DNA of 64,000 nt, taken from assembly GCA_009777245.1 (NCBI GenBank), contig WRMF01000005.1, positions 58,256 to 122,255 of the forward strand, written 5' to 3'. A model generated the notes under the pieces. The model was not told the origin of the DNA. It was given only the letters and a program-made list of their open reading frames with translations, and made no database searches. Position numbers and translations under genes: made by a program. Shown piece after piece: positions 37,857-47,260 of this stretch. The first letter of the stretch is position 1; each line of letters starts with the position of its first letter. This stretch comes from Betaproteobacteria bacterium (GTDB taxonomy: Bacteria; Pseudomonadota; Gammaproteobacteria; Burkholderiales; Rhodocyclaceae).

Positions 37857-39320
37857 TTATTTACCCATCTTATGAAGGGCGTCTTTTGCTCCCGAATGTC
37901 CCTGTTCGGCTGCTTTTCTGTGCCACTTCTCGGCTTCCGCCTCATCCTTCGGCACGCCCCGTCCCAGAGAGTAGATAAACCCAAGAGCGCCTTGCGCTTT
38001 TGCATCTCCCAGGTCGGCGGCCTTTCTGTACCACTTCGCCGCTTCCGCATTATCAATTTCAACGCCGCGCCCTGCGGCATACATACGACCCAGCGTGTAC
38101 AGCGCCTCTGTATTGCCTTGTTCGCCCAGATTTTTGAGCAGATTCACCGCCTCCGGACCATGATTCTCGTCCTCCAGAACCAGATCTAGCCAATGGATCG
38201 CTTTCGCTTCATTCTTCGGCACACCCCTGCCTTCGACATACATAACCCCAAGATTGAATCGCATAGCCGCATCTCCGGCTTTTGCCGCTCGTTCATACAA
38301 CTTCTCCGCTTCCGCAATATTTTTCGGCACACCACGGCCATAGGCATACATGTGACCAAGACTGAACCGCGCGGCTGCCGCATTCCAACCTACGCCTTTC
38401 GCCGCTTGTTCGTATAGCTTCACCGCTTTCGCTTCATCCTTGGCAACTCCCCTGCCCTCGGCATACATGTGCCCAAGGATAATTTTTGCCGCCGGATCTT
38501 CATATTTTTCCACCGCTTTTCTGTACCAATTCACCGCTTCCGCTTCGTTCTTTGGAACGCCACGACCCTCTGCGTACATATGCCCAAGGTAAATCAGCCC
38601 CCATCTATCCTCTTGTTCGGCAGCTTTTCTGTACCATTTCTCCGCTTCCGCATAATCCTGCGCCACGCCATGACCTTGGTCATACATCCGCCCAAGGCGG
38701 TATTGCGCCAGCGCATGTCCCTGCTCAGAAGCCTTTCTTAACCATTTCACCGCTTCCATATCATTTTTCGCAATTCCGTAGCCGTAGGCATACTTGCTTC
38801 CAAGATCCGCTTGCGCCAACATATTTCCCTGTTCCGCCGCCAATCTGTACCACTTCTCCGCTTCCGCATAATCCACCTTCGCGCCATAACCGGAGAAATA
38901 CACTATCCCAAGGCTGTGTTGCGCTGGCGCGTATCCCTGTTCCGCCGCCAATCTGTACCACTTTACCGCTTCCTTGTCATTTATCCTAACGCCATAACCC
39001 TGGTCATACATCCGCCCAAGGTTGTATTGCGCCGGGGCATATCCCCGTTCAGCCGCCAATCTGTACCACCTAATGGCTTCTCTATAATTTCTCATAACGC
39101 CATGTCCCTGGCTATACACCGTTGCAACATAATTCTGCGCCACGGCGTCTCCCTGCTTTGCAGCCCGCAGGCACTGTTCCCGCGTCTTTGCGTCGTCCTT
39201 CTTGAATGCCTCCATTGCTGTTATCCGGCAGGCCAAAGACGTTGACGAAAGATCATCACCAAGAGCAAATAACGGAAAGCCCGCCAACAGACCTGCCACA
39301 GCCATCATTAACATTTTCAT
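37857..39320 (-). CDS. Large secreted Sel1-repeat protein
   Basis: 487 residues from ATG 39320 (AAGGA upstream). Signal peptide at about 1-20 (MLMMAVAGLLAGFPLFALG), then about eleven full Sel1 repeats of near 36 residues plus a final partial one, each built like AQYNLGRMYDQGYGV...EAVKWYRLAAEQG. Sel1 solenoids bind partner proteins; in pathogens and symbionts several act at the host interface, but no such role can be claimed here. Two repeats carry short insertions (VEKYEDPAAKI; EDENHGPEAVNLLKNLGEQG). Its high internal similarity makes repeat number likely to vary. Confidence 0.9.
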   Translation of the reverse strand: MKMLMMAVAGLLAGFPLFALGDDLSSTSLACRITAMEAFKKDDAKTREQCLRAAKQGDAVAQNYVATVYSQGHGVMRNYREAIRWYRLAAERGYAPAQYNLGRMYDQGYGVRINDKEAVKWYRLAAEQGYAPAQHSLGIVYFSGYGAKVDYAEAEKWYRLAAEQGNMLAQADLGSKYAYGYGIAKNDMEAVKWLRKASEQGHALAQYRLGRMYDQGHGVAQDYAEAEKWYRKAAEQEDRWGLIYLGHMYAEGRGVPKNEAEAVNWYRKAVEKYEDPAAKIILGHMYAEGRGVAKDEAKAVKLYEQAAKGVGWNAAAARFSLGHMYAYGRGVPKNIAEAEKLYERAAKAGDAAMRFNLGVMYVEGRGVPKNEAKAIHWLDLVLEDENHGPEAVNLLKNLGEQGNTEALYTLGRMYAAGRGVEIDNAEAAKWYRKAADLGDAKAQGALGFIYSLGRGVPKDEAEAEKWHRKAAEQGHSGAKDALHKMGK

Positions 39321-39431
39321 AGTGTTTTTCCTTGTGCAAAAACATGCCTCCGAACAAACAAGCCTGCCTGTCGCGCTTTGGTCTGGATCATAAAGATGAG
39401 AAACACTTCCCATCTTCCGGAGGGTGTCTTT

Positions 39432-39488
39432 CTCTCTTGATTGTCCATGCTCCGCCGCTAATTTTTGCCAATTTACCGCTTTCGCATA
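39432..39488 (-). pseudogene. Isolated Sel1-repeat fragment
   Basis: The minus strand reads YAKAVNWQKLAAEHGQSRE, a single Sel1 motif, in a stretch with no usable start or continuing frame. It lies about 110 bases upstream of the large Sel1 gene and seems to be left over from a longer or second Sel1 gene. Confidence 0.55.
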
Positions 39489-39519
39489 ATAGTTTCAGGA
39501 AAACAATCAAACAACGCAC

Positions 39520-39981
39520 TCACAACCCCCTGCCCCGCCCGTCAAACCACTCCAGATTCAATAATTTCCATTGACCGTCTACCATGACCCAACCCAGGCG
39601 CACCTGAAAGCGGTCGGCAGCATCCGGCAGTATATTTTCCGCGCCGATCAGGGCTATTTCCCCTTCACTGGTCGCGCGATCCGGCACGCTGGTGTGGATG
39701 TGGCGCTTACTCGAAAGCACCATGACCCCGACCTTTTTATGCCGATTGAACATCAATAGCATAGTGCGCCTGGCCCAGTCCCGATCATGACTGCCTACAA
39801 CAAAATCAGGATGCAGAAGGTCAAGCGCCCGACCGGCATCTTTGGCTTCGATGGCAGCGACCAATTCTCTTTCGGCGCTCACAAGCGCCGCTTCCGGGTC
39901 ATCCCTGCCACAACCTGCCAAACCTTGCAAAACAATGGCGCATAACAGCCATAAATGCATCCAAAATCTCTTTTGTTTCAT
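39520..39981 (-). CDS. Putative lipoprotein with NTF2-like (DUF4440-type) domain
   Basis: 153 residues from ATG 39981. A lipoprotein signal ends in the lipobox LAGC (Cys about 24), followed by AERELVAAIEAKDAGRALDL, HPDFVVGSHDRDWARRTMLL and a final VDGQWKLLNLEWFDGRG, the pattern of the NTF2-like/DUF4440 fold. Predicted to be anchored in the envelope; ligand unknown. It diverges from the export operon to its right. Confidence 0.75.
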   Translation of the reverse strand: MKQKRFWMHLWLLCAIVLQGLAGCGRDDPEAALVSAERELVAAIEAKDAGRALDLLHPDFVVGSHDRDWARRTMLLMFNRHKKVGVMVLSSKRHIHTSVPDRATSEGEIALIGAENILPDAADRFQVRLGWVMVDGQWKLLNLEWFDGRGRGL

Positions 39982-40095
39982 CGTAAACCACACATATTGA
40001 AACATCTATTAAAGTTCAATGACAACCACCGGCACATATTCGATCATACACCATTATAATGTCAACCAAAACCATTCTTACAGGGCGGATTTCCA

Positions 40096-41529
40096 TTGTT
40101 CAAACGCTATTTTTCTATTCTGGCTTGTCTTCTGTTCGGCATTCTGCCCTCGCTTGCCGCGCCTGACCCGTTTTCGCTTGAATATGGCGTCGTCGCGCCC
40201 TGCCCACAGCACGGACAAGCACAAACCCTTGATATTCCGCTGAATCTCGCGGACGTGGTTGATCTTGCGCTTTGCCACAACCCGAAAACCCGCGCGGCCT
40301 GGGCAAACGCCAAGGTGGAAGCGGCTCTGGTCGGCATCGCGCAGGCCGCCTATCTGCCTTATCTGGACGCAACGATCAGCGGCAGTCGGCAACGCACCAG
40401 AGCGGAGTATGAATCCCCCCTGACAAACACAACCCACTCAGAAACCGTCAGAACCCGCTCGCAAAGCGCCGATATATATCTCTCTTACCTGCTTTTCGAT
40501 TTTGGCGGACGCGCCGCCAATCTGGAGAGCCAGCGACAGCTACTGAATGCCGCGATTGCCCAGCAGGATACAACACGACAGGCAGTATTTCTGGAAGCGG
40601 TGCAGGCGTTTTATCAGGTGCATGCCAGCGCCGCCGCCGTGGAAGCTGCCAAAACCTCTGAAACAGCGGCACAAAAAAGCCTTTCCGCCGCTGAATCAAG
40701 GCTGAAAGCAGGTGTCGCCACGTCGGTGGATAAACTTCAGGCGCAAACTGCCTTTTCCCAAGCCGAACTGAATCTCATCCGCATGGAAGGAATGTGGCGA
40801 AACGCGGAAGGCATACTTGCCAACACGCTCGGTCTGGGCGCGAATCATCCGGTACGGCTGGAACCAGATGAGCTTTTGTTTTCCGACACGCTTGCCGATA
40901 AGATAGCGCTTGTGGAAAATATTTCCACGCGCCTGGACGCATGGATGGAAGCCGCAAAACACGAACGCCCTGATCTGCGCGCTGCCGAAGCGTATTACCA
41001 GGCAGCCAGAGCCGCTGTTGGCGTCGCCCGCTCGCAGGGTCTGCCTACCTTGAGATTTATAGCCTCTCCCGGCTATCAAAGGCGTGACGGTTTGGACAGT
41101 CATAGCGGCAGCGTCGGTTTGACCCTCAATATTCCTCTTTTCAGCGGTTTTGCCGACAGTTACCGGATTCGCGCCGCAGAGGTGAGAGAGGAAGCGAGCG
41201 CCATCGAACTGGAACGGCTCGAACAGCAGACTTCCCTTGAAGTATGGCAGGCATGGCAGGAGCTAAGAACCGCCACCCAAAGCCTCTTGGCGACGACTAC
41301 CCTGTTTGCTTCCGCCGAAGCCGCCGAACGCATGACGTTGGGACGATACCAGGCCGGCGTCGGCAACATTCTTGATCTCTTGAACGCGCAAAGCGCATTG
41401 GCTGACGCCAGATTGCAGCGGATCAACGCCGCCTATGACTGGCACATCAGCCGCGCCGCCCTCGCCCGCGCTATTGGACGGCTGGACAGACGACTGCTTG
41501 ACGAATCATTTTTCTTTACAGAGCCATGA
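40096..41529 (+). CDS. TolC-family outer-membrane efflux protein
   Basis: 477 residues from TTG 40096 (GGCGGA upstream). Signal peptide (about 1-22). Two outer-membrane-factor repeats: LNLADVVDLALCHNPKTRAA opens the first, SLEVWQAWQELRTATQSL and YQAGVGNILDLLNAQSALAD mark the second. It should form a trimeric channel-tunnel through the outer membrane for the MacA-like adaptor and ABC permeases encoded just downstream. The last codons overlap the adaptor gene by four bases. An in-frame start further in is possible, as TTG is uncommon. Confidence 0.93.
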   Translation: MFKRYFSILACLLFGILPSLAAPDPFSLEYGVVAPCPQHGQAQTLDIPLNLADVVDLALCHNPKTRAAWANAKVEAALVGIAQAAYLPYLDATISGSRQRTRAEYESPLTNTTHSETVRTRSQSADIYLSYLLFDFGGRAANLESQRQLLNAAIAQQDTTRQAVFLEAVQAFYQVHASAAAVEAAKTSETAAQKSLSAAESRLKAGVATSVDKLQAQTAFSQAELNLIRMEGMWRNAEGILANTLGLGANHPVRLEPDELLFSDTLADKIALVENISTRLDAWMEAAKHERPDLRAAEAYYQAARAAVGVARSQGLPTLRFIASPGYQRRDGLDSHSGSVGLTLNIPLFSGFADSYRIRAAEVREEASAIELERLEQQTSLEVWQAWQELRTATQSLLATTTLFASAEAAERMTLGRYQAGVGNILDLLNAQSALADARLQRINAAYDWHISRAALARAIGRLDRRLLDESFFFTEP

Positions 41530-42737
41530 AAACACCTTCCGCACAAACCTTTATTATCGTCATTTCCATTGCCATTGTTGGCGGAATCGCGTTCTGGTAT
41601 TTCCAGGGCGGCTCCGGCTCGCCTGAGCGGCAATACCAGTTCGCTACGGCTGTCAACGGCGAGATACTGCAAAGCGTCTCCGCAAACGGCACTTTGAATC
41701 CGGTAACTTTGGTCAACGTGGGAACCCAGGTTTCCGGCAGCGTCAAGGCGCTGTATGTGGACTTTAACGACCATGTAACCCAGGGACAGATTTTGGCGGA
41801 ACTGGATGACGCCCTGCTTGCCGCGCAGTCGCGCCAGAGCGAGGCCAGCCTGATAAGCGCCCGCGCCTCGCTTGATCTTGCAGAATCCAACGAAAAACGG
41901 ATGCGCGCCCTGTACGCGCAGGAATATGTTTCGAGCCAGGAACTTGATCATTCCGTTCAGGCGTTGCGGAGCGCGCGAGCGCAGATACAACTGGCAGTAG
42001 CGCAGGCCGACAAGGACAAGGCCAATTTAAGCTATAGCATTATCCGCTCGCCGGTCTCGGGCGTGGTCGTTGATCGTCAGGTCGACGTAGGTCAAACTGT
42101 CGCCGCCAGCTTCCAGACCCCTACCCTGTTCCAGATCGCGCAAGACCTCGCCAAAATGCAGATTGATTCTTCCTTCTCCGAAGCGGATATCGGCAATATC
42201 AAGGTCGGACAGAATGTCAGATTCACCGTCGATGCATTCCCCAACCGCTATTTTTTGGGCAAGGTGTTGCAGGTACGGCTCAATCCCACCTCCATCTCGA
42301 ATGTCGTAACCTACAACGTCGTCGTGTCGGTCGACAATCCCGATCATATTCTCCTGCCCGGCATGACCGCCTATGTCACGATTGTCGTCGCCCAAAGTGA
42401 AAACACGCTCCTCGTCCCCAACGCGGCGCTGCGTTTCCGTCCGCCTGCCGCGAGCGGTCAGAGTCCAAGAGGCGCTCCCGGCGGCATTTTGAGCGGGATG
42501 CGCTCAAGCTCGGCTCCCAGACAACCGCAAGCGCAGGCACCGACAGTTCAGGGAGCCGTCTATGTACTCCGTAACGGCGAACTCGTTCCGATCAACCTGA
42601 AACTCGGCATCACGGACAACCAAAACACGGAAGTCCTGGAAGGCGAGCTGCAGGCCGGAGACAGGGTTATTACAGGCACGTATATGACAACGTCGGGTTC
42701 CGGCGGCGGCAGCGGGATGCGCTTTCGCCCGTGGTAA
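41526..42737 (+). CDS. MacA-like periplasmic adaptor (membrane fusion) protein
   Basis: 403 residues. N-terminal anchor helix (about 8-26), then a biotinyl-lipoyl-like hairpin half with GTLNPVTLVNVGTQVSGSVK, a coiled-coil hairpin (SLDLAESNEKRMRALYAQEY region), the second lipoyl half LSYSIIRSPVSGVVVDRQVD, and beta-barrel domains. A Pro/Gln/Ser-rich insert (about 315-345) interrupts the membrane-proximal domain. Bridges the TolC-like channel and the ABC permease. The ATG overlaps the previous stop. A repeat element directly follows. Confidence 0.93.
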   Translation: MKTPSAQTFIIVISIAIVGGIAFWYFQGGSGSPERQYQFATAVNGEILQSVSANGTLNPVTLVNVGTQVSGSVKALYVDFNDHVTQGQILAELDDALLAAQSRQSEASLISARASLDLAESNEKRMRALYAQEYVSSQELDHSVQALRSARAQIQLAVAQADKDKANLSYSIIRSPVSGVVVDRQVDVGQTVAASFQTPTLFQIAQDLAKMQIDSSFSEADIGNIKVGQNVRFTVDAFPNRYFLGKVLQVRLNPTSISNVVTYNVVVSVDNPDHILLPGMTAYVTIVVAQSENTLLVPNAALRFRPPAASGQSPRGAPGGILSGMRSSSAPRQPQAQAPTVQGAVYVLRNGELVPINLKLGITDNQNTEVLEGELQAGDRVITGTYMTTSGSGGGSGMRFRPW

Positions 42738-42745
42738 ACAATCAT

Positions 42746-42838
42746 AGCGGCTTCGGTTCAAGTGAGCACATTTTACGAATCTTCTCCCGACCATCGGTCA
42801 CATTCTCCCGCTCGTGAGAGAGTGCTCGGAGGGGATGG
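42746..42838 (+). repeat. Half-element of the AGAGCGGTTTCGATTCAAG family
   Basis: AGCGGCTTCGGTTCAAGTGA onward, then CACATTTTACGAA and a CTCCCGCTCGTGAGAG palindrome. It matches the ends at 6704-6747 and 14054-14241. It fills the gap between the adaptor and ATPase genes and runs right up to the ATPase coding sequence, contributing its only in-frame GTG starts. Confidence 0.7.
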
Positions 42839-43565
42839 CAAAATAATTGCGCGCGATACGCCAGTCATTGCCATTCGTAATCTCTACAAGGATTATCCGA
42901 CTCCTGCCGGAGCCTTTCCGGCGTTGAAGGGTATAAGTCTCACCGTTTACCCGGGTGAATTCGTCGCCGTCATGGGGCCTTCCGGTTCAGGAAAGTCTAC
43001 GTTCATGAATATTCTGGGCTGCCTTGACCACCCTACTTATGGTGATTATGAGCTGAACGGGAAGCTCGTCTCCAGCCTGGACGAAGAAGCAACCGCCAGG
43101 CTACGCAGGCGAACTCTGGGATTTGTCTTTCAGGGATTCAACCTTTTGCCGCGCATGACTCTTGAAGACAACGTCGCTCTGCCGCTGGTTTATTCCGGCG
43201 TGCCAAGAGAGAGGCGGCTGGCCAAAGCAAGGCGACTACTCGAAAAAGTTGGTCTTGCCCGCTACGCAAAATCTCTACCCAGCCGTATTTCCGGCGGGCA
43301 ACAACAGCGTGTCGCCATTGCCCGCGCCCTCATCAATCGTCCAAAATTAATCCTTGCCGACGAGCCGACAGGCAATCTGGACAGTCGTACCAGCGAAAAA
43401 ATCATGGCGCTCTTTACCAAGCTGAACCGCCGAAAGGGCATTACCATTGTTCTGGTCACGCACGAGACGGATATTGCCCTGCACGCCAGACGGCAGGTAC
43501 GTTTCCTGGATGGCGTAATCGTGCAGGACGCGCCGACCAGAAAGGAAGAAGGAACCCAGCCATGA
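42822..43565 (+). CDS. MacB-type ABC transporter ATPase, copy 1
   Basis: About 247 residues. Walker [10 protein letters not shown], signature [14 protein letters not shown], Walker [14 protein letters not shown]-loop VTHE. Belongs to the MacB/LolD class that drives a separate FtsX-like permease. The start is uncertain: copy 2 begins with ATG where this copy has GCG (ATTGCGCGCGAT against TTATGCGCGAT), so the original start codon is lost. In-frame GTGs at 42822 and 42762 lie inside repeat DNA, and ATA/ATT lies 10-13 bases after GGAGG. The permease gene overlaps its end by four bases. Confidence 0.88.
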   Translation: MLGGDGKIIARDTPVIAIRNLYKDYPTPAGAFPALKGISLTVYPGEFVAVMGPSGSGKSTFMNILGCLDHPTYGDYELNGKLVSSLDEEATARLRRRTLGFVFQGFNLLPRMTLEDNVALPLVYSGVPRERRLAKARRLLEKVGLARYAKSLPSRISGGQQQRVAIARALINRPKLILADEPTGNLDSRTSEKIMALFTKLNRRKGITIVLVTHETDIALHARRQVRFLDGVIVQDAPTRKEEGTQP

Positions 43566-44791
43566 CGCTGTTTCCCGGCATGTTCCATGAAGCCTGGATT
43601 GCAATGGGCGCAAACCGCTTGCGAACCACGCTCACCATGCTCGGCATGATCATCGGCGTGGCTTCGGTCGTGCTGATGGTGTCCGTCGTTCAGGGCGCAC
43701 AGAGCACGGTTCAGGAAAGCATTAATTCACTGGGCAACAACACGCTCGTCATCCTTTCCGGCAGCGCGATGATGACAGGCGGCGTCAGAACCGATACCGG
43801 CAGTGCGCCAACCCTGACTATGGCAGACGCGGAAGCCATCGGCGAGTTGTCCGGCATTGCCGCTTACGCGCCTATTCATATGGGAATGGCACAACTCGTC
43901 TACGGCTCATTGAACTGGAATGGCAGGATATTTGGCGCTACCCCCGGTTATCTTGACGTACGTTTCTGGCCGCTTGTGGCGGGCGAAAATTTTACCGAAT
44001 CAGATCTGCGCTCCGCCACCCGCGTCGCCCTGATCGGACAAACCACAGCGGAAAATCTTTTTGCCGGAGAAGACCCTGTCGGCAAAACCCTGCGTATTGG
44101 GCAAGCTCCTTTCCAGATTCTTGGCGTTCTCGACAGGAAAGGGCAAAGTTTTGATGGCAACGATCAGGACGATGTGCTTATTGTTCCGCTTACCACCGCG
44201 CAACGGCAAATCTTCGGCACTCCCTTTCAGGGTTCGGTACGTGCCATTCTGGTGCGTATCGAACGGGCAGAGCTTATGCCACAGATTCAAACCGCTATCG
44301 TCGATCTGCTACGCCAGCGGCACCGCCTGCGCGAAGGTCAGGAAAATGACTTTTCCTTGCGCGATCTCGCCGCCATTGCCCAATTCGCTACCGAAACCAC
44401 CCGCACCCTGTCCATGCTTTTGGGCGCGATTGCCTCTGTTTCGCTTATCGTAGGTGGCATCGGCATCATGAACATCATGCTCGTATCCGTAACCGAACGC
44501 ACACGTGAAATCGGTATTCGCCTGGCCATCGGCGCACGCAAGATTGATGTGCTTACCCAGTTTTTAATGGAAGCCATCCTTATTTCCATCGCAGGTTGTG
44601 TGATCGGTCTAACGCTGGGTATCGGCGGCTCGATTTTGCTTCACCTCTCAGTTGAAATTCCGATAGTCATTTCCGGAAGCTCCGTTATTGTCGCGTTTTT
44701 TGTCGCCGCAGCTACCGGCATTTTCTTTGGGTTTTATCCTGCCAGGAAAGCCGCCCGCCTTGATCCGATCGAGGCTTTGCGCTACCAGTAA
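43562..44791 (+). CDS. MacB-type ABC permease (FtsX-like), copy 1
   Basis: 409 residues. One N-terminal membrane helix (about 22-44, [20 protein letters not shown]), a large periplasmic MacB core domain (about 45-280), and three C-terminal helices starting [20 protein letters not shown], ending with [17 protein letters not shown]. Works by a mechanotransmission mechanism with the ATPase, MacA-like adaptor and TolC-like channel. It is closely similar to the second permease at 45809. Confidence 0.94.
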   Translation: MTLFPGMFHEAWIAMGANRLRTTLTMLGMIIGVASVVLMVSVVQGAQSTVQESINSLGNNTLVILSGSAMMTGGVRTDTGSAPTLTMADAEAIGELSGIAAYAPIHMGMAQLVYGSLNWNGRIFGATPGYLDVRFWPLVAGENFTESDLRSATRVALIGQTTAENLFAGEDPVGKTLRIGQAPFQILGVLDRKGQSFDGNDQDDVLIVPLTTAQRQIFGTPFQGSVRAILVRIERAELMPQIQTAIVDLLRQRHRLREGQENDFSLRDLAAIAQFATETTRTLSMLLGAIASVSLIVGGIGIMNIMLVSVTERTREIGIRLAIGARKIDVLTQFLMEAILISIAGCVIGLTLGIGGSILLHLSVEIPIVISGSSVIVAFFVAAATGIFFGFYPARKAARLDPIEALRYQ

Positions 44792-45095
44792 CGCTGCCTG
44801 CCATCTCATACCTGAATACGCCCCATATGAACGCGCTGATTTATTCCTTGCCATGCTATTCGTATAGTATAATCGGTGGATTACAATATCTTTTGGAGCC
44901 GAACATGCAAGCGAGCCTTTCTGAACTGAAGCATACGTCGAAGAAGAAAGCAACAAGCCGAGAACGCTTTCTGAGGCAGACGACTGGCAAGAACATGAAA
45001 ATCGAAGAGATAGTGTCCGAAATGCCGCAGGCGCATCGCTTCTTCCGCTTCTCCCCACCCGTGGGAGAACGGTCTGGGGAGAGGATAAAATAGTT
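44792..45095 (+). other. Linker between ABC modules with a possible IS fragment and palindrome
   Basis: A short frame from ATG 44905 reads MQASLSELKHTSKKKATSRE and onward to RFLRQ, faintly like the N-terminus of IS5-type transposases (basic RRExFL motif), preceded by GGAG and a TATAGTATAAT stretch. It soon runs into a palindromic repeat (CTTCTCCCCACCCGTGGGAGA near 45049) that ends just before the second ATPase ATG, providing its GGGGAGAGG ribosome site. A complete gene is not seen; the IS link is weak. Confidence 0.35.
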
Positions 45096-45812
45096 ATGCG
45101 CGATACGCCAGTCATTGCCATTCGTAATCTCTACAAGGATTACCCGACTCCTGCCGGAGCCTTTCCGGCGTTGAAGGGTGTCAGCCTCACCGTTTACCCG
45201 GGTGAATTCGTCGCCGTCATGGGACCTTCCGGTTCAGGAAAGTCCACGTTCATGAACATTCTGGGCTGCCTTGACCGCCCTACTTCCGGCGATTATGAAC
45301 TGAACGGGCAAAACACCGCCCATCTGGACAAGAATGCCACCGCCAAGCTGCGCGGACAAACCTTGGGCTTTGTCTTTCAGGGATTCAACCTGTTGCCGCG
45401 CATGAATCTGGAAGATAACGTATCCCTGCCGCTGGTTTATTCCGATGTGCCGAAAAGCAAGCGGCGAAAAAGAGCAAGACAGCTTCTCGAAAAAGTTGGT
45501 CTTGTCCGGTACGCCGCATCTCTACCCAGCCGTATTTCCGGCGGGCAGCAACAGCGTGTCGCCATTGCCCGCGCCCTTATCAATCGCCCGAGCTTGATCC
45601 TTGCCGATGAGCCTACCGGCAATCTGGACAGCCATACCAGCCAAGAAATCATGGCGCTCTTTACAAACCTGAACCGCGAAGGCATTACAATTATTCTGGT
45701 CACGCACGAGTCGGAGATTGCCATTCACGCCAGACGACTGGTGCGTTTCCGGGATGGCGTAATCGTGCAGGACGCTCCAACCAGACAAGCATCCGCAAAG
45801 GTCAAGCCATGA
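45096..45812 (+). CDS. MacB-type ABC transporter ATPase, copy 2
   Basis: 238 residues from ATG 45096 (GGGGAGAGG about 11 bases upstream). Same motifs as copy 1: [40 protein letters not shown]. From [20 protein letters not shown] on it is almost identical to copy 1 for the first 70 residues, then differs in the helical lobe ([16 protein letters not shown] against [16 protein letters not shown]). It is translationally coupled to its own permease. It probably pairs with the same adaptor and channel but a different or overlapping substrate. Confidence 0.95.
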   Translation: MRDTPVIAIRNLYKDYPTPAGAFPALKGVSLTVYPGEFVAVMGPSGSGKSTFMNILGCLDRPTSGDYELNGQNTAHLDKNATAKLRGQTLGFVFQGFNLLPRMNLEDNVSLPLVYSDVPKSKRRKRARQLLEKVGLVRYAASLPSRISGGQQQRVAIARALINRPSLILADEPTGNLDSHTSQEIMALFTNLNREGITIILVTHESEIAIHARRLVRFRDGVIVQDAPTRQASAKVKP

Positions 45813-47032
45813 TGTTTACCGGAATGTTTAACGAAGCCTGTAGCGCGATGGGCGCAAACCGCTTGCGAACCGCGCTCACCATGCTTGGTATGATCATCGG
45901 CGTGGGCGCGGTCGTGCTGATGATGTCCATAGGCCAGGGCGCGCAGATCGCTGTCAAGGAGAGCATTGATTCAATGGGCAGCAATCTGTTCGTCGTCGCC
46001 TCCGGCAGTGCGACAGCAAGCGGCGTCAGGAGCGGCAGTGGCAGTACGCCCACCTTAACAACGGCGGACGCGGAAGCCATCGGCGAATTGCCCGGCATTG
46101 CCGCTTCTTCGCCTATTCATACGGGAATGGCGCAGCTCGTCTACGGCCCATTGAACTGGAATACCAGGATATTCGGCGTCACACCCAATTATCTGGATGT
46201 GCGCTCCTGGCCGATTGCTGCGGGCGATAATTTCACCGAATCCGATCTTCGTTCCGCTACTCGCGTCGCCTTGATCGGGCAAAGCACGGCGGAAAATCTT
46301 TTTGCCGAGGAAGACCCTGTCGGCAAAACCTTGCGTATCGGGCAAGCGCCCTACCAGATTCTTGGCGTGCTTGCTCGCAAAGGACAAAGCCTGGAAGGGA
46401 GCGATCAGGACGACGTGCTCATTGTTCCGCTTACTACCGCGCAACGACAAATCTTCGGCTCTCCCTTTCAGGGTTCGATACGTTCCATTCTGGTGCGCGC
46501 CGAGCAGGCAGAAATCATGCCTCAGCTTGAAATCGCCATAGTTGACCTGCTGCGTCAGCGGCATCGTCTGCGCGAAGGTCAGGAAAACGACTTTTCCGTG
46601 CGCGATCTTACCGCCATTGCCGAATCCGCTGCCGAAACCACTCGTATCATGTCCATGCTTTTGGGCGCAATTGCCTCTGTTTCGCTTGTCGTCGGCGGCA
46701 TTGGCATCATGAACATCATGCTTGTATCCGTGACCGAGCGCACTCGTGAAATCGGCATTCGCATGGCCGTCGGCGCAAGGGAGATTGATGTTCTGACCCA
46801 GTTTTTACTGGAAGCCATCCTTATTTCCATCGCGGGTTGTCTTATCGGTCTGGCGCTGGGCGTAGGTAGCGCGGTTTTGGTTCATATATACACAGCTGTG
46901 CCGGTAATCGTTTCCGGAAGCTCCGGTATTGTCGCGTTTATTGTCGCCGCAGCTATTGGCATTTTCTTCGGGTTTTATCCTGCCCAAAAGGCCGCACGCC
47001 TCGATCCGATAGAGGCTCTGCGCTATCAGTAA
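45809..47032 (+). CDS. MacB-type ABC permease (FtsX-like), copy 2
   Basis: 407 residues with the same layout as copy 1: an N-terminal helix [20 protein letters not shown], the periplasmic core, and three C-terminal helices ending [17 protein letters not shown]. Similarity to copy 1 extends over the whole length and is very high at the nucleotide level. Differences concentrate in the periplasmic part, e.g. SATASGVRSGSGSTPTLTTA against [20 protein letters not shown]. It is the last gene of the operon. Confidence 0.95.
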   Translation: MMFTGMFNEACSAMGANRLRTALTMLGMIIGVGAVVLMMSIGQGAQIAVKESIDSMGSNLFVVASGSATASGVRSGSGSTPTLTTADAEAIGELPGIAASSPIHTGMAQLVYGPLNWNTRIFGVTPNYLDVRSWPIAAGDNFTESDLRSATRVALIGQSTAENLFAEEDPVGKTLRIGQAPYQILGVLARKGQSLEGSDQDDVLIVPLTTAQRQIFGSPFQGSIRSILVRAEQAEIMPQLEIAIVDLLRQRHRLREGQENDFSVRDLTAIAESAAETTRIMSMLLGAIASVSLVVGGIGIMNIMLVSVTERTREIGIRMAVGAREIDVLTQFLLEAILISIAGCLIGLALGVGSAVLVHIYTAVPVIVSGSSGIVAFIVAAAIGIFFGFYPAQKAARLDPIEALRYQ

Positions 47033-47079
47033 ACCCGTGCTCCGCTGCTGCCTGCCATCTCATGCGATAGAGCAACGGG

Positions 47080-47242
47080 ATATGTTATAGTCATTTCAGC
47101 GAAGGCGGGAATCCAGTCCATAGGTTGAGGTGAGGCGAAGGCGGCCCCCAACTTTTCGGCTAACATGCGGCGGTGATGGGTTGGTACGGTTTATGTCATT
47201 TAACAACCGCTGTTGAGGTTCGCGTTCCACTCACCCCAACCT
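47080..47242. repeat. Composite repeat between the ABC operon and tag
   Basis: GTTATAGTCATTTCAGCGAA near 47085, followed by GGCGGGAATCCAG, matches the left part of the MITE family. TAGGTTGAGGTGAG at 47121-47134 is repeated inverted as CTCACCCCAACCTA at 47230-47243 (one mismatch), bounding an unrelated 95-base core. Probably two decayed repeat elements side by side. Confidence 0.55.
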
Positions 47243-47260
47243 ACGCAAAAGTAGTTTTAT

